Assembly (NCBI RefSeq): GCF_001708185.1
Contig: NZ_MDDN01000011.1
Coordinates: 1-64,000, forward strand
DNA from: Lysinibacillus xylanilyticus
Lineage (GTDB): Bacteria > Bacillota > Bacilli > Bacillales_A > Planococcaceae
Length of the DNA: 64,000 nt
Direction: 5' to 3'
How positions within the stretch are numbered: the stretch's first letter is position 1; each line of letters starts with the position of its first letter. Shown one piece after another: positions 1-9,024 of this stretch. The translations under genes were made by a program, and so were the position numbers. The notes beneath the pieces were generated by a model that did not search any database, was not told the origin of the DNA, and was given only the letters and a program-made list of their open reading frames with translations.

Positions 1-46
1 CCTGATAAGCGTGAGGTCGATGGTTCGAGTCCATTTAGGCCCACCA
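1..46 (+). tRNA. tRNA-Ile (GAU), 3' part
   Basis: Only the anticodon loop onward lies in the window. The loop CTGATAA places anticodon GAT at 4-6, the T arm contains GGTTCGAGTCC, and an encoded CCA ends at 46. The 5' half is cut by the window start. It is followed after 4 bases by tRNA-Asn, so this is the end of a tRNA cluster. Confidence 0.93.
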
Positions 47-50
47 TTAT

Positions 51-127
51 TCCGAAGTAGCTCAGTTGGTAGTAGCACCTGACTGTTAATCAGGTTGTCG
101 CAGGTTCGAGTCCTGCCTTCGGAGCCA
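51..127 (+). tRNA. tRNA-Asn (GUU)
   Basis: Complete cloverleaf: acceptor TCCGAAG pairs with CTTCGGA, the anticodon stem CCTGA/TCAGG encloses loop CTGTTAA with anticodon GTT at 85-87, and the T loop is TTCGAGT. The discriminator base is G and CCA is encoded. Confidence 0.96.
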
Positions 128-128
128 C

Positions 129-200
129 GGCCCCTTGGTCAAGTGGTTAAGACACCGCCCTTTCACGGCGGTAACACGGGTTCGAATCCCGTAGGGGTCA
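129..200 (+). tRNA. tRNA-Glu (UUC)
   Basis: Acceptor GGCCCCT pairs with AGGGGTC, and stem CCGCC/GGCGG encloses loop CTTTCAC with anticodon TTC. The T loop is TTCGAAT. Unlike its two neighbours it has no encoded CCA: the bases after the discriminator A are TCA. It is the last tRNA of the cluster. Confidence 0.95.
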
Positions 201-203
201 TCA

Positions 204-236
204 AGCATGTTGCACATTTGTGCAACATGCTTTTTT
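204..236 (+). terminator. Rho-independent terminator of the tRNA cluster
   Basis: A 12-bp perfect stem, AGCATGTTGCAC with GTGCAACATGCT around a short ATTT loop, is followed by a run of T. Confidence 0.93.
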
Positions 237-336
237 ATGATTGCCATAGTTTTTGTATGTAAAAGAAGCTCAACTGGGATTAAAATGCAAAACTGCACAC
301 CCCATGTATTAGTTAGATTAATATTGAGTGTACAGT

Positions 337-1470
337 CTAGGTTGTTCCGGCATCTTTATTTTTTGATTTTTCATTTTCAGGGTTCTTAATGTTTCTCAAT
401 TTCGCGACAATAAGTAATAACAAAGGAAGAAAAAGGGCAAATATTCCAATATATAAGGGCCAAGTTTCTTGATTATATTTGCTAGAATGCATGTTATTTG
501 GATGTACTATTTGAGAAAGTGCAACTGTAATCATCCCAAGTGGGAGAATTAATCGTCTGTGATCATTAATTTTAAGTATTTCTCCTAACCCCTTTACCGT
601 TGCGTAAAAATACATGAAGGCTCTGACGAATATTGTGACCATCCAAATAAAAGCCATAATAACTTCAATACGTTGCAGGAAATTACCAATCGAAATTCTT
701 TGCGCTAGCGTGTAACTAGGGAAGGTTCTAAGAGATGTATTTGTTACCCCCAATACTAAAATTGATAATGCTATAACAATTGTTAAAATTAATCCTCCTA
801 CTAATGTGCCAATATAAAACCCTTTCTTACCAGATGTATAGTTATTGATAGCTGATGGAAAAACCATTAATATAACGACTAATGGAAAAGAAAATAAACC
901 CATAAAGTGTAAAATGCTATATATAAGAGGTTGTGCTGAAACTTCTAAAATTGGTTGTACATTTTTAATCTCTATTTCAGGGGTTATAAATAAAACAAAA
1001 ATAATAAATATGAACAGAAAAGCAGGGAATAGTATTTCTAATGTACGCGCAAAAACTTCTATTCCTGAATAAGCTGCAAAAAGTATAATAAGGTTAAATA
1101 ATATTGAAAATACAACGGGTGGCGTCTCTGGCATTACCTCTGTCTGAAGGAAATTTCCGATAAAATATAGTAGCTCGCCAGATGATAACAACGTTAAAAT
1201 GACAAATCCAATGGTAACAATCTTCCCTAAAAAACTCCCCAATATTTTTTCTGTAATCTCTACAAAGGATAGAGTGGGCATCTTTTTTACTAAAGCCATA
1301 AACAGTGTTAGGATAGGTATACTTAATAAGGTACCTATAATGGCTACAATCCAAGCATCTTGTTTTACTTCAGTTGCGATACTTGCAGGAATAATTAAAA
1401 TACTTGTCCCTACGGTAAAGAGAATTACAATTATTGTGAATTGACGTGAACTTATCAATTGCTTTTCCAT
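337..1470 (-). CDS. Spore germination permease, GerAB family (B subunit)
   Basis: Predicted inner-membrane B subunit of a GerA-type nutrient germinant receptor. It has 377 residues, about the normal length, with around ten hydrophobic helices of the amino acid-polyamine-organocation fold. In this family the B subunit binds the germinant in the spore inner membrane. The start ATG at 1470 has an AGGAGG 6-7 bases upstream. It is the last gene of an operon with the A subunit and a small membrane protein. No C-subunit lipoprotein gene follows: only about 100 bases separate its stop from the tRNA terminator. The paralogue (GerA, GerB, GerK, GerV type) cannot be named from the sequence alone. Confidence 0.9.
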   Translation of the reverse strand: MEKQLISSRQFTIIVILFTVGTSILIIPASIATEVKQDAWIVAIIGTLLSIPILTLFMALVKKMPTLSFVEITEKILGSFLGKIVTIGFVILTLLSSGELLYFIGNFLQTEVMPETPPVVFSILFNLIILFAAYSGIEVFARTLEILFPAFLFIFIIFVLFITPEIEIKNVQPILEVSAQPLIYSILHFMGLFSFPLVVILMVFPSAINNYTSGKKGFYIGTLVGGLILTIVIALSILVLGVTNTSLRTFPSYTLAQRISIGNFLQRIEVIMAFIWMVTIFVRAFMYFYATVKGLGEILKINDHRRLILPLGMITVALSQIVHPNNMHSSKYNQETWPLYIGIFALFLPLLLLIVAKLRNIKNPENEKSKNKDAGTT

Positions 1471-1491
1471 AATATTCCTCCTTTCTTAAGA

Positions 1492-1728
1492 TTATTTTTT
1501 TAATAACGTTGTTTTTAAAAAATCACTAACTGGATGGAAAATATACATAATTATATCCAGCGGACTAAATTGGATTGCTTTAAAACTTATAGCAATATTT
1601 AAGACTACACCAATCGTTAGCAAAAGGGAAAATGTCCAAACAGTTTTAGTATCTCCTTTTTTTAAACTTGGCAACTCAAAAAAAATAATACAAGCTGTAA
1701 TAATTAATATTACTAATACCATAGCCAT
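1492..1728 (-). CDS. Small two-helix membrane protein of the germination operon
   Basis: A 78-residue protein with two hydrophobic segments (about residues 2-16 and 30-48) separated by a short charged loop containing KKGD. It has a clear ribosome binding site (AAAGGAG) and lies between the A- and B-subunit genes, 21 bases before the latter. Some Bacillus germinant receptor operons carry a small two-helix D subunit of about this size that modulates receptor behaviour. Position, size and topology match that class, but sequence homology could not be tested. Confidence 0.7.
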   Translation of the reverse strand: MAMVLVILIITACIIFFELPSLKKGDTKTVWTFSLLLTIGVVLNIAISFKAIQFSPLDIIMYIFHPVSDFLKTTLLKK

Positions 1729-1812
1729 ATAGATTACTCCTTTAATTGTGCGTTCTACATAGTCTCTAAACCTTGAGTTTTCACATTGACTTTGACAGTA
1801 GTTTTTTAATAG

Positions 1813-3363
1813 TTAATGAGCAGGTCGTTTCTTATTTTGTAATTGCTTATGTCCTCTAACATTATTAGTTTGGCTAATTAATCGCGGGCGAGTTAACAAA
1901 GATCGGCGTGGAAAAACGATTAGTGCATCTTTTTGATCCTTTGGAATTATTGGTGCAAAAGGGCTCATATAAGGTACACCAAAGGAACGTAAACTACATA
2001 AATGCATAATAAGAAACATCATTCCTATAAACACTCCAAATAACCCGAACATTGCTGCTAATCCCATTAAAGGAAAGCGTAAAATGCGTATGGAATTAGA
2101 TAATCCATATGCAGGAAAAAGGAAGCTACATATCGCTGTTAATGCTACAATTATAACCATTGATGCTGAAACGATACCTGCTTGTACAGCAGCTTGTCCA
2201 ATAATCAATGTTCCTACAATCGATATTGCAGGCCCTATCATTCTTGGCATACGAAGCCCTGCCTCCCTAAGTACTTCAAATGCAATCTCCATAATTAGAG
2301 CCTCAACAAACGCAGGAAATGGTACACCTTCTCGCTGTGAATAAATATTGATGAGCAAAGATGTGGGTATCATTTCGTGGTGAAAAGTCGTAAGGGAAAT
2401 ATAGAGAGAAGGAGCAACTAAGGCAAGACTAATCCCTAAAAACCTAATGATACGAATAAATGAGCTGATAAATGAATGTTGATAATAATCCTCTGCAGAT
2501 TGCATGAAGGATGTAAATAATGCAGGTACAATTAAAACAAAGGGAGTACCATCTACTAAAATAGCAATTTTACCTTCTAATAATTCTCCTGCAATAACAT
2601 CTGGACGTTCCGAATTATAAACAGTAGGAAATAGCGAGAATTTTGGGTCTTGAATTAGCGCTTCAATATAGCCACTTTCTAAAATGCCATCAATATCAAT
2701 TCGATCCAATCGTTCAAAAACTTCCTGTACAATTTTTCCGTTTGCAATTCCATTTATATACATAACGGCAACATCTGTTTGAGTAACATCACCAATGACC
2801 CTAGATTTTATCCAAAGGTTTGGGCTTTTAATTTTACGCCGAATTAAAGCGGTATTAGTTCTCAAAGTCTCTGTAAATGATTCCCGAGGGCCTCTAATGA
2901 CAGATTCTGTTGAGGGTTCTGTCACTGCTCTATCCTTCGAACTTTTTGTACTCGTAGCAATCCCTTTTGCCAGACCATCTAGTAAAATAACGGTGTCTCC
3001 ATTTAAAATGGCACTAAACAATGCAGTAAAATCAACAATATCGTTAACATGTCCCACTGTTAAACAGTAATTCTTTAAATGTTGATTTAATTCATTGATT
3101 GTTGTTTCGGAAGTCTCCGTTAAATCAGATAAGAGAGGCTCTACGATAAAGTCTGAAATTACGGTTGTATCAGCTAAACCATCAGTGTGAATAATGGCGA
3201 TTGATTGTTCCTTTAATTTTCCTATTAATGTTTCCCGTATAATAAGGTCACTACTGTTTCCGAAAGCTTCTTTTATAGTAGTAATATTTTTAGATAGTTT
3301 TATGTTTAGTAGTCCTTTTTGAATAAAATCATGGGAGATGTTAGTATTCTCGAAATCATTCAC
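1813..3363 (-). CDS. Spore germination protein, GerAA family (A subunit)
   Basis: A subunit of a GerA-type germinant receptor, 516 residues from the chosen start. The long hydrophilic N-terminal domain contains family motifs such as DGLADTTVI, VILLDGLAKG and VIGDVTQTDVAVMYINGIA. A C-terminal membrane domain (from about residue 280) contains PSLYISLTTFHHEMIPT and EALIMEIAFEVLREAGLRMP. An ATG at 3381 lies inside AGGAGGAG, so the GTG at 3363, seven bases after that ribosome binding site, is the better start. It is first in the operon A - small protein - B. Known A subunits assemble in the spore inner membrane with B and C subunits; here C is not encoded locally. Confidence 0.92.
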   Translation of the reverse strand: MNDFENTNISHDFIQKGLLNIKLSKNITTIKEAFGNSSDLIIRETLIGKLKEQSIAIIHTDGLADTTVISDFIVEPLLSDLTETSETTINELNQHLKNYCLTVGHVNDIVDFTALFSAILNGDTVILLDGLAKGIATSTKSSKDRAVTEPSTESVIRGPRESFTETLRTNTALIRRKIKSPNLWIKSRVIGDVTQTDVAVMYINGIANGKIVQEVFERLDRIDIDGILESGYIEALIQDPKFSLFPTVYNSERPDVIAGELLEGKIAILVDGTPFVLIVPALFTSFMQSAEDYYQHSFISSFIRIIRFLGISLALVAPSLYISLTTFHHEMIPTSLLINIYSQREGVPFPAFVEALIMEIAFEVLREAGLRMPRMIGPAISIVGTLIIGQAAVQAGIVSASMVIIVALTAICSFLFPAYGLSNSIRILRFPLMGLAAMFGLFGVFIGMMFLIMHLCSLRSFGVPYMSPFAPIIPKDQKDALIVFPRRSLLTRPRLISQTNNVRGHKQLQNKKRPAH

Positions 3364-3690
3364 CTCAAATCTCCTCCTCATTAAGTTTTGAAACTATTAA
3401 GAGGATGTACAAATTTATATTTAATTAAACATAAAATTTTAGTTATTAAGAAAAAATCTTTTATCATATGTAAAGTTAGATTGAGATACTATATTTGGAG
3501 AAATGATTAGTAAATTTGAACAAATTATTTCAAATAATAGGGTAGGTTAGATGAAAACTAAAAGACGTAGAGTGGATTTTTAGGCATTTCATCAGGGGTG
3601 CTTTTTATTATGCTCGCAAAGTTAGATGGAAGTGTCAAATATACTTTGTGGGTTTGTAGAGGGATGAATACTTTGAAAGAAGAAAAATTA

Positions 3691-3719
3691 AAGGGGTCAC
3701 GCGGAGGTTAGTGACCCTT
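3691..3719. terminator. Inverted repeat in the gerA / yjcZ-type gap
   Basis: AAGGGGTCAC pairs with GTGACCCTT around a 10-base loop. Only ATTAAAT follows, so it is a weak terminator candidate for either strand. The rest of 3364-3794 is AT-rich, with no gene that I recognise. Confidence 0.4.
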
Positions 3720-3794
3720 ATTAAATATTTGAAGGTGTAAAGGATAAGTTTGTATTATCCTAATCGTTATGAGCATTAGAGGTGTTACCGGGTA

Positions 3795-3908
3795 TTAATA
3801 ACATTTTGACATGAAACTAGCTCCAACGATAATCAGAAGAATGAATAGAACAACGATTAGAGCAAATGATGAACCAGACCCAGATCCATTACCATAGTCT
3901 TGAGACAT
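3795..3908 (-). CDS. YjcZ-family small spore protein
   Basis: A 37-residue protein: a Gly/Ser-rich head (GNGSGSGSS) followed by the family's signature hydrophobic tail FALIVVLFILLIIVGASF. It ends in MSKCY. The ribosome binding site AGAGGAGGGG is well placed before the ATG at 3908. YjcZ-type proteins are tiny membrane-associated proteins made during sporulation; their function is unknown. It lies 430 bases upstream of the germination operon on the same strand and is probably transcribed separately. Confidence 0.9.
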   Translation of the reverse strand: MSQDYGNGSGSGSSFALIVVLFILLIIVGASFMSKCY

Positions 3909-3985
3909 AATTATTCCCCTCCTCTCTAAAATCTATAATATGAATATTTGTTAACAGGATTCGCGACATTCATCCACTAAAAAAA

Positions 3986-4320
3986 TTTAACTTCTTTCAG
4001 CTGAAGTCTTATAGGTGGTGAGATGAATGCGTTTAAGTCACTTTTCAGCGCGTCCAAACATCCGTTAAAAGAAGTTCGGTGGATGTCACAAAATAGGAAA
4101 GGAGTGCTTATGGGATGTTAGCCTAAAACCATCGCATCCATGCGATAACGGCTAACTGACCTGCATCGTGTTGTTGCCGCTGCCGCTTCGCTTTCGCGCA
4201 GATAAAACCCTTTTGCTGTCGCTACGTTAGCACTACGCTTTCGCACAAAAACATTTGCAGGCCTAAGCACAAAGCCGATTCCGGACGACGCAATTATGTC
4301 GGGGCATAATTGATAATGAA
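3986..4320 (+). repeat. Interspersed repeat, family B, copy 1
   Basis: It starts at AACTTCTTTCAGC and ends at GGGGCATAATTGATA. It contains short repeated blocks around CGCTTCGCTTTCGCGCA and ACGTTAGCACTACGC. The same ends, order and core words recur in the same orientation at 55234-55523. Open reading frames across it are by-products of its composition. Confidence 0.8.
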
Positions 4321-4492
4321 AAAAGCTCACTTGCATAAGCTACACTTTTGGTATCTGATGAAATCACATGATGACCGTCTATAAATTTGAACAAAGTATT
4401 TCATATATGAAATATGTATGTTTTCCAACAGATATTTTCGTGGTGATTATAGTCCCATTCCTCTAATATGAGGGTAGATGGAGGAATTCGAT

Positions 4493-5539
4493 ATGAATTT
4501 ACATGAGATACAGCAGTTTTTAGAACTTTATCAAGTAGAACAAAATGAGTCTAAAACATGGCTAGAAAATAAATTACAGCATATTAAAACAACAGGAGAA
4601 TATATACCGACTACGGAGGAATTAACCTTCGGCGCACGAGTGGCATGGCGTAATAGCAATAAGTGTATTGGACGTTTGTTTTGGCAATCACTACATGTTA
4701 TAGATGCCCGTGATATTTTAAAAGAAGAGGCTGTGTTCACTGCTTTACTTGAGCATATACAATATGCAACAAATGACGGCAAAATTCGTCCAACAATAAC
4801 CGTTTTTGCACCAGGGCGAGTGCGTATATGGAATCACCAGCTAATCCGTTATGCGGGCTATGAAACGGAATCTGGAATCATTGGTGATCGACATTCCGTT
4901 GAGTTTACAAAAATATGCGAATCACTTGGCTGGCAAGGTGAGAAAACAGCATTTGATGTGCTTCCACTTGTTGTGCAGGTGGATGGAAGAGAGCCGCAAA
5001 TGTTTACAATCCCTGATGAATATGTACTTGAGGTTCCGATTCGTCATCCTGAAGCTCCTCAAGTTGAAAAGCTAGGATTAAAATGGTATGCGGTGCCAAT
5101 GATTTCGAGCATGCGCTTCCAAATGGCAGGTATCGATTTTCAGGCGGCTCCATTCAATGGATGGTATATGGGCACTGAAATCGGAGCACGTAATTTAGCT
5201 GATCATGAGCGTTATAATATGCTGCCCGCTATAGCAGAAATTTTTAACCTCGATACAACAAAGCAGGCTTCTCTATGGCGTGATCGTGCATTAGTTGAGC
5301 TCAATATTGCGGTATTACATTCATTTAAAGAAGATGGTGTGAGCATTGTAGATCATCATACCGCAGCTCAGCAATTTAAATTGTTTGAGGAAGCGGAAGC
5401 AGCAACAAATCGTGAAGTTACAGGGAATTGGACATGGTTGATTCCACCTCTTTCACCAGCTACAACGCATATTTTCCATAAGCCATATGTCAATGTTTAT
5501 AATACACCGAACTATTTTTATCAGAAACCAGCTTATTAA
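4493..5539 (+). CDS. nos: Nitric oxide synthase oxygenase
   Basis: Bacterial nitric oxide synthase: a haem- and pterin-dependent oxygenase making NO and citrulline from arginine, using borrowed cellular reductases since no reductase domain is present. At 348 residues it has the usual length for the oxygenase-only family. The haem-ligand motif is RNSNKCIGR, with Cys58 as proximal thiolate. WYMGTEIGARNL near residues 224-235 is the region that in the family carries the substrate-binding Glu. An ATG at 4478 is in frame, but GGAGGA at 4480-4485 lies 7 bases before the ATG at 4493, so 4493 is preferred. It is a single-gene unit ended by a terminator. In Bacillus, NO from this enzyme protects against oxidative stress and antibiotics. 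Confidence 0.96.
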   Translation: MNLHEIQQFLELYQVEQNESKTWLENKLQHIKTTGEYIPTTEELTFGARVAWRNSNKCIGRLFWQSLHVIDARDILKEEAVFTALLEHIQYATNDGKIRPTITVFAPGRVRIWNHQLIRYAGYETESGIIGDRHSVEFTKICESLGWQGEKTAFDVLPLVVQVDGREPQMFTIPDEYVLEVPIRHPEAPQVEKLGLKWYAVPMISSMRFQMAGIDFQAAPFNGWYMGTEIGARNLADHERYNMLPAIAEIFNLDTTKQASLWRDRALVELNIAVLHSFKEDGVSIVDHHTAAQQFKLFEEAEAATNREVTGNWTWLIPPLSPATTHIFHKPYVNVYNTPNYFYQKPAY

Positions 5540-5543
5540 TCGG

Positions 5544-5572
5544 AAAAAGGCAGCACATGAGCTGCCTTTTTT
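5544..5572. terminator. Terminator between nos and the convergent MFS gene
   Basis: AAAAAGGCAGC and GCTGCCTTTTTT form a strong stem with A and T runs on both sides, so it can serve both convergent genes. It overlaps the stop codon of the MFS gene. Confidence 0.9.
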
Positions 5573-6779
5573 AATTTACATATTCATTTTTAGAAGCCCT
5601 AAAAGAACATAAGGAAAGTATCAATACTACGACAACAAAGAGCCAGCCTACGATGTTCCAGCCGCCGAATACATCATGCAAGTATCCGAATAGGATTGGA
5701 CCGATTGCAGCGAATAAATAACCTAAGGATTGTGCAAAGCCTGATAAATCAGCTGCTTCAAAAGCTGAACGGGTACGTAGTGTAAAGAACATCATCGCTA
5801 ATGCGAATGAAGCACCCCCTGCTAAGCCGAGTAGCACCATCCACAGTACTGCGAAGTCTGTCCATTCCATCACTACCCCAATAAAGCCAACTATGTAAAA
5901 TGACGTAAACATGAATACAAGGGGGCGTTGAGACGTCATTTTACTAGCAATAATAGGTACAGCTAAAGCCATCGGGACTTGTGAAAATTGCATGATGGAG
6001 AACATCCAGCCGGCACGATCTGCGGCTAAGCCTTGCGCTATGTATATTTCAGGAATCCAGGCAGCAGTTGTATAGAATAATAATGACTGTAACCCCATAG
6101 CACCTGTTACAGCCCAAGTAACAGGTGATTTCCATAAAGGTGTACGTTCTTTTGTAATCTTCAAAGTAGGCTCAGGCTTATTAAATTTCAACTGTGGAAT
6201 CCAAATTAAAATGGTTAATCCCACTAGTACAAGCGAGATGGCCAGTGCACCTTGCCAGCCAAATGATGAATTGGCAATAGGATAGCTAATGCCAGCACCA
6301 AGCCCAGCTGTCAAATTCATCGACATTGTGAAAAATGCCATAAGTAAACCTATGTGATAGGGAAACTTCAATTTAAGCAATCCTGGAATAAGTACGTTAC
6401 CGAATGCAATGGCGATACCAATTAGCACAGTACCAAACACGAGTAAAGTAGTTGTGCCAAGGGAGCGTATTATAATTCCTAATGCTAAAAGAATAGTAGA
6501 TAAAAATAATGTTAATTCTAGCCCTAATTTACGTGCGACATTAGGGGCAAATGGTGATATGATTGCGAATGCTAGCAATGGGATTGTTGTTAGAAAGCCC
6601 GCGAGTACATTGGATATGCTGAGATCTTCACGGATAAAGGAAATAATGGGCCCAACAACTGTTAGTGGCATTCGTAATGTCGAGGCAATACAAATTACGC
6701 CGATCACTAGTAATAAGGTTGTTCCTCTCCAGCTGATTTTCCTGCTAAGATAAGTAGTCGAATGTTCATCAGTAGTCAA
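5571..6779 (-). CDS. MFS transporter, CynX/NimT (cyanate permease-like) family
   Basis: A 402-residue major facilitator protein with about 12 membrane helices. Features typical of the CynX/NimT group are the early segment LRMPLTVVGPIISFIREDL, the LAGFLTTIPLLAFAIISP stretch in helix 2 and a soluble loop with KFNKPEPTLKITKER at mid-protein. The TTG start at 6779 follows AGGAGGG by 8 bases. Substrates in this family include cyanate and nitroimidazoles, but most members are uncharacterised, so the substrate here is unknown. It is convergent with nos and divergent from the lysine permease leader. Confidence 0.85.
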   Translation of the reverse strand: MTTDEHSTTYLSRKISWRGTTLLLVIGVICIASTLRMPLTVVGPIISFIREDLSISNVLAGFLTTIPLLAFAIISPFAPNVARKLGLELTLFLSTILLALGIIIRSLGTTTLLVFGTVLIGIAIAFGNVLIPGLLKLKFPYHIGLLMAFFTMSMNLTAGLGAGISYPIANSSFGWQGALAISLVLVGLTILIWIPQLKFNKPEPTLKITKERTPLWKSPVTWAVTGAMGLQSLLFYTTAAWIPEIYIAQGLAADRAGWMFSIMQFSQVPMALAVPIIASKMTSQRPLVFMFTSFYIVGFIGVVMEWTDFAVLWMVLLGLAGGASFALAMMFFTLRTRSAFEAADLSGFAQSLGYLFAAIGPILFGYLHDVFGGWNIVGWLFVVVVLILSLCSFRASKNEYVN

Positions 6780-6884
6780 ATAAATCCCTCCTGTTAGAAC
6801 AATTATAATCGAACTACTATGCCATTGTATTAAATTATTTAAAGTGATGGAAAATTCAAAAAAAACGGAACATTAATCGAGTTA

Positions 6885-6913
6885 TTGAAATGTCAAAGGT
6901 CGTATGTTAAACT
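6885..6913 (+). promoter_or_regulatory. Sigma-A-type promoter for the lysine riboswitch and permease
   Basis: The -35 is TTGAAA (6885-6890), followed by a 17-base spacer and -10 TAAACT (6908-6913). Transcription would begin about 40 bases before the aptamer. Confidence 0.65.
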
Positions 6914-6955
6914 AATACACATCATAAATTTAATAATTATATGCCTCAAGTTTGT

Positions 6956-7135
6956 ATTGAGGTAGAGGTCGCGGTATTTAAGAGTATACTAATGGAAATG
7001 ACAAGCATTAGAGATGTTAGTGGAAAGGAAATATCGCCGAAGTGTGAGGGGACTTGAAAACCTCATGCTGGGGCTGTCTCCGAAAGGAACAGAACTGTCA
7101 CGTTTGGAACAACGTGTTGAGCTATCGTTTTTGAA
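6956..7135 (+). promoter_or_regulatory. Lysine riboswitch (L box)
   Basis: Conserved L-box blocks appear in order: GAGGTAGAGGTCGC, AAGAGTATACTAATGGAAA, GGAAATATCGCCGAAG and CATGCTGGGGCTGTC. Several helical arms lie between them. A terminator follows and then a lysine permease gene, the expected target. In known examples lysine binding favours termination. Confidence 0.93.
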
Positions 7136-7154
7136 AGAACTGAGGATTAACTTA

Positions 7155-7188
7155 GCCATCACTACGTTCATGTGATGGCATTTTTTTT
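7155..7188 (+). terminator. Riboswitch-controlled terminator before the lysine permease
   Basis: GCCATCAC pairs with GTGATGGC, followed by CA and eight T. It lies 20 bases after the L-box core and 30 bases before the GTG start, so it acts as the expression platform. Confidence 0.9.
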
Positions 7189-7218
7189 GCCTCTTTAAAG
7201 AAGGAAGGAAGCTATATC

Positions 7219-8682
7219 GTGAGTGAAATAAAAGTGAATCAGCTCGGTAATAAAGCGCCGAAGCTGAAAAAAGAATTAAAAAGCCGTCATATTACTATGA
7301 TTTCATTAGGCGGTACAATCGGTACAGGGTTGTTTTTAGCTAGTGGTGGTGCCATTGCGCAAGCAGGCCCTGGCGGAGCACTGCTCGCCTATGCATTAAT
7401 TGGTATTATGGTGTACTTTTTAATGACGAGCTTAGGCGAAATGGCGGCTTATATGCCATCATCGGGCTCATTTAGTACGTATGCTACAAAATTTGTAGAT
7501 CCGGCTTTAGGTTTTGCCCTTGGTTGGAACTACTGGTACAACTGGGCAATCACCATTGCGGCAGAGATTTCTGCTGTATCATTAATTATGAAATATTGGT
7601 TCCCGGATAGCTCATCAGCACTTTGGACTGCTTTATTTATCATTATAGTTTTAACGTTCAATTTACTATCGGTAAAAAGCTATGGTGAAAGTGAATATTG
7701 GTTTGCAATGATCAAGGTTGTAACTGTAATCATCTTTATTATCGTCAGTTTCTTAATGATTTTTGGTATTTTAGGTGGACAAGCTCCTGTAGGCTTTACG
7801 AATTTCTTTATTAGTGATGGACCATTCCACGGTGGTTTCCTTGCTACATTTGGTATTTTCTTAGCTGCGGGATTCTCTTTCCAAGGGACAGAGCTACTAG
7901 GAATAACAGCAGGGGAAACGGATGACCCTGGTAAAAATATTCCGAAAGCTGTTAAGTCTGTTTTCTGGCGAATTCTTTTATTCTATATTTTAGCGATTGC
8001 TGCAATTGGGATGCTGATTCCATTTACAGATGAACGTTTGTTGTCTGAGGATATCGCTGTATCACCATTTACACTAGTATTTGACCGTTTAGGAATTGCC
8101 TTTGCAGCGTCATTGATGAATGCCGTGATTTTAACGGCTATGCTGTCAGCAGGGAATTCAGGGCTCTATGCATCTTCTCGTATGCTGTGGCAATTAGCAG
8201 TAGATGGCCATGCACCAAAAATTTTCACTAAACTAAGCCGTCGAGGTATTCCCATTTATGCATTATTGGCGACATTAGCTGTAGGCTCCCTAGCATTTTT
8301 AGCTTCATTTTTTGGTGACGGTGTAGTCTATATGTGGCTTCTAAATGCCTCTGGGATGTCTGGCTTCATTGCCTGGCTAGGAATTGCATATAGCCATTAT
8401 CGTTTCCGTCGAGCGTTCGAGGCACAAGGCTTGGATCCGAAATTGTTGCCATATAAAGCAAAGCTATTCCCATTCGGTCCGCTATTTGCTTTTACAGTTT
8501 GTATGATTGTTGTGATCGGTCAAAATTACACTGCCTTTATGGGTGACAAAATTGATTGGTACGGAGTCTTTGTTTCATATATTGGTATTCCACTGTTCTT
8601 ACTGTTATGGCTTGGCTATAAAATCAAGCATAAAACAAAAATGCTTCCACTAGAGGAATGTGATTTAAAAGTAGAACAATAA
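7219..8682 (+). CDS. lysP: Lysine-specific permease, AAT family
   Basis: A 487-residue amino acid-polyamine-organocation transporter with 12 predicted helices. Helix 1 has the substrate-binding signature ISLGGTIGTGLFLASG. It is followed by QAGPGGALLAYALIG and the LGEMAAYMPSSGSFSTYA motif typical of the AAT/LysP group. The GTG start lies 9-10 bases after AAGGAAGG. The upstream L box makes lysine the likely substrate and implies expression when lysine is scarce. It forms a one-gene unit with its own terminator. Confidence 0.93.
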   Translation: MSEIKVNQLGNKAPKLKKELKSRHITMISLGGTIGTGLFLASGGAIAQAGPGGALLAYALIGIMVYFLMTSLGEMAAYMPSSGSFSTYATKFVDPALGFALGWNYWYNWAITIAAEISAVSLIMKYWFPDSSSALWTALFIIIVLTFNLLSVKSYGESEYWFAMIKVVTVIIFIIVSFLMIFGILGGQAPVGFTNFFISDGPFHGGFLATFGIFLAAGFSFQGTELLGITAGETDDPGKNIPKAVKSVFWRILLFYILAIAAIGMLIPFTDERLLSEDIAVSPFTLVFDRLGIAFAASLMNAVILTAMLSAGNSGLYASSRMLWQLAVDGHAPKIFTKLSRRGIPIYALLATLAVGSLAFLASFFGDGVVYMWLLNASGMSGFIAWLGIAYSHYRFRRAFEAQGLDPKLLPYKAKLFPFGPLFAFTVCMIVVIGQNYTAFMGDKIDWYGVFVSYIGIPLFLLLWLGYKIKHKTKMLPLEECDLKVEQ

Positions 8683-8686
8683 AATT

Positions 8687-8734
8687 AAAACTGCCCTGTG
8701 AGTCATAGAAAATGACTTGCAAGGCAGTTTTTTA
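8687..8734 (+). terminator. Terminator after lysP
   Basis: AAAACTGCC...GAGTCAT pairs with ATGACT...GGCAGTTTT around AGAAA and is followed by T6. The 8735-9024 gap beyond it is AT-rich and holds no complete gene. Confidence 0.9.
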
Positions 8735-9024
8735 AGTTAAATAATAAATTTGTAACCCTAGAGTTCAAAATACTGCGAGGGAACGATTAATCTTTAAGCT
8801 CCAAGACCTCGTATCCCCATAATTGCAATCATCGATTCGTAGACTACAAGAATAAGCAAAATGATGAGTAATCCTAGTTAATTAAAAATACCTGTTTGTA
8901 CTGGAGAGAAGAAGAAAGGGGACTTTAGTTTCTCAAATCGTCCTTCACTTTTGGTGCACAACCTTAATATGGTAAACTAATTGAGAAATGACACATCACC
9001 AAATTTCAGGTATAACATTTGTTG

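Noticed and set aside
86-298. Minus-strand 70-codon frame across the tRNAs
   Set aside because: It is the complement of tRNA-Asn and tRNA-Glu plus their terminator. Frames like this are a well-known annotation artefact.
4118-4336. Minus-strand 72-codon frame
   Set aside because: It lies entirely in family B repeat DNA.
8801-8881. Minus-strand hydrophobic stretch (LGLLIILLILVVYESMIAI) resembling a small spore protein
   Set aside because: No start codon with a ribosome binding site, and a stop lies directly before it. At most it is a relic, too short to call.
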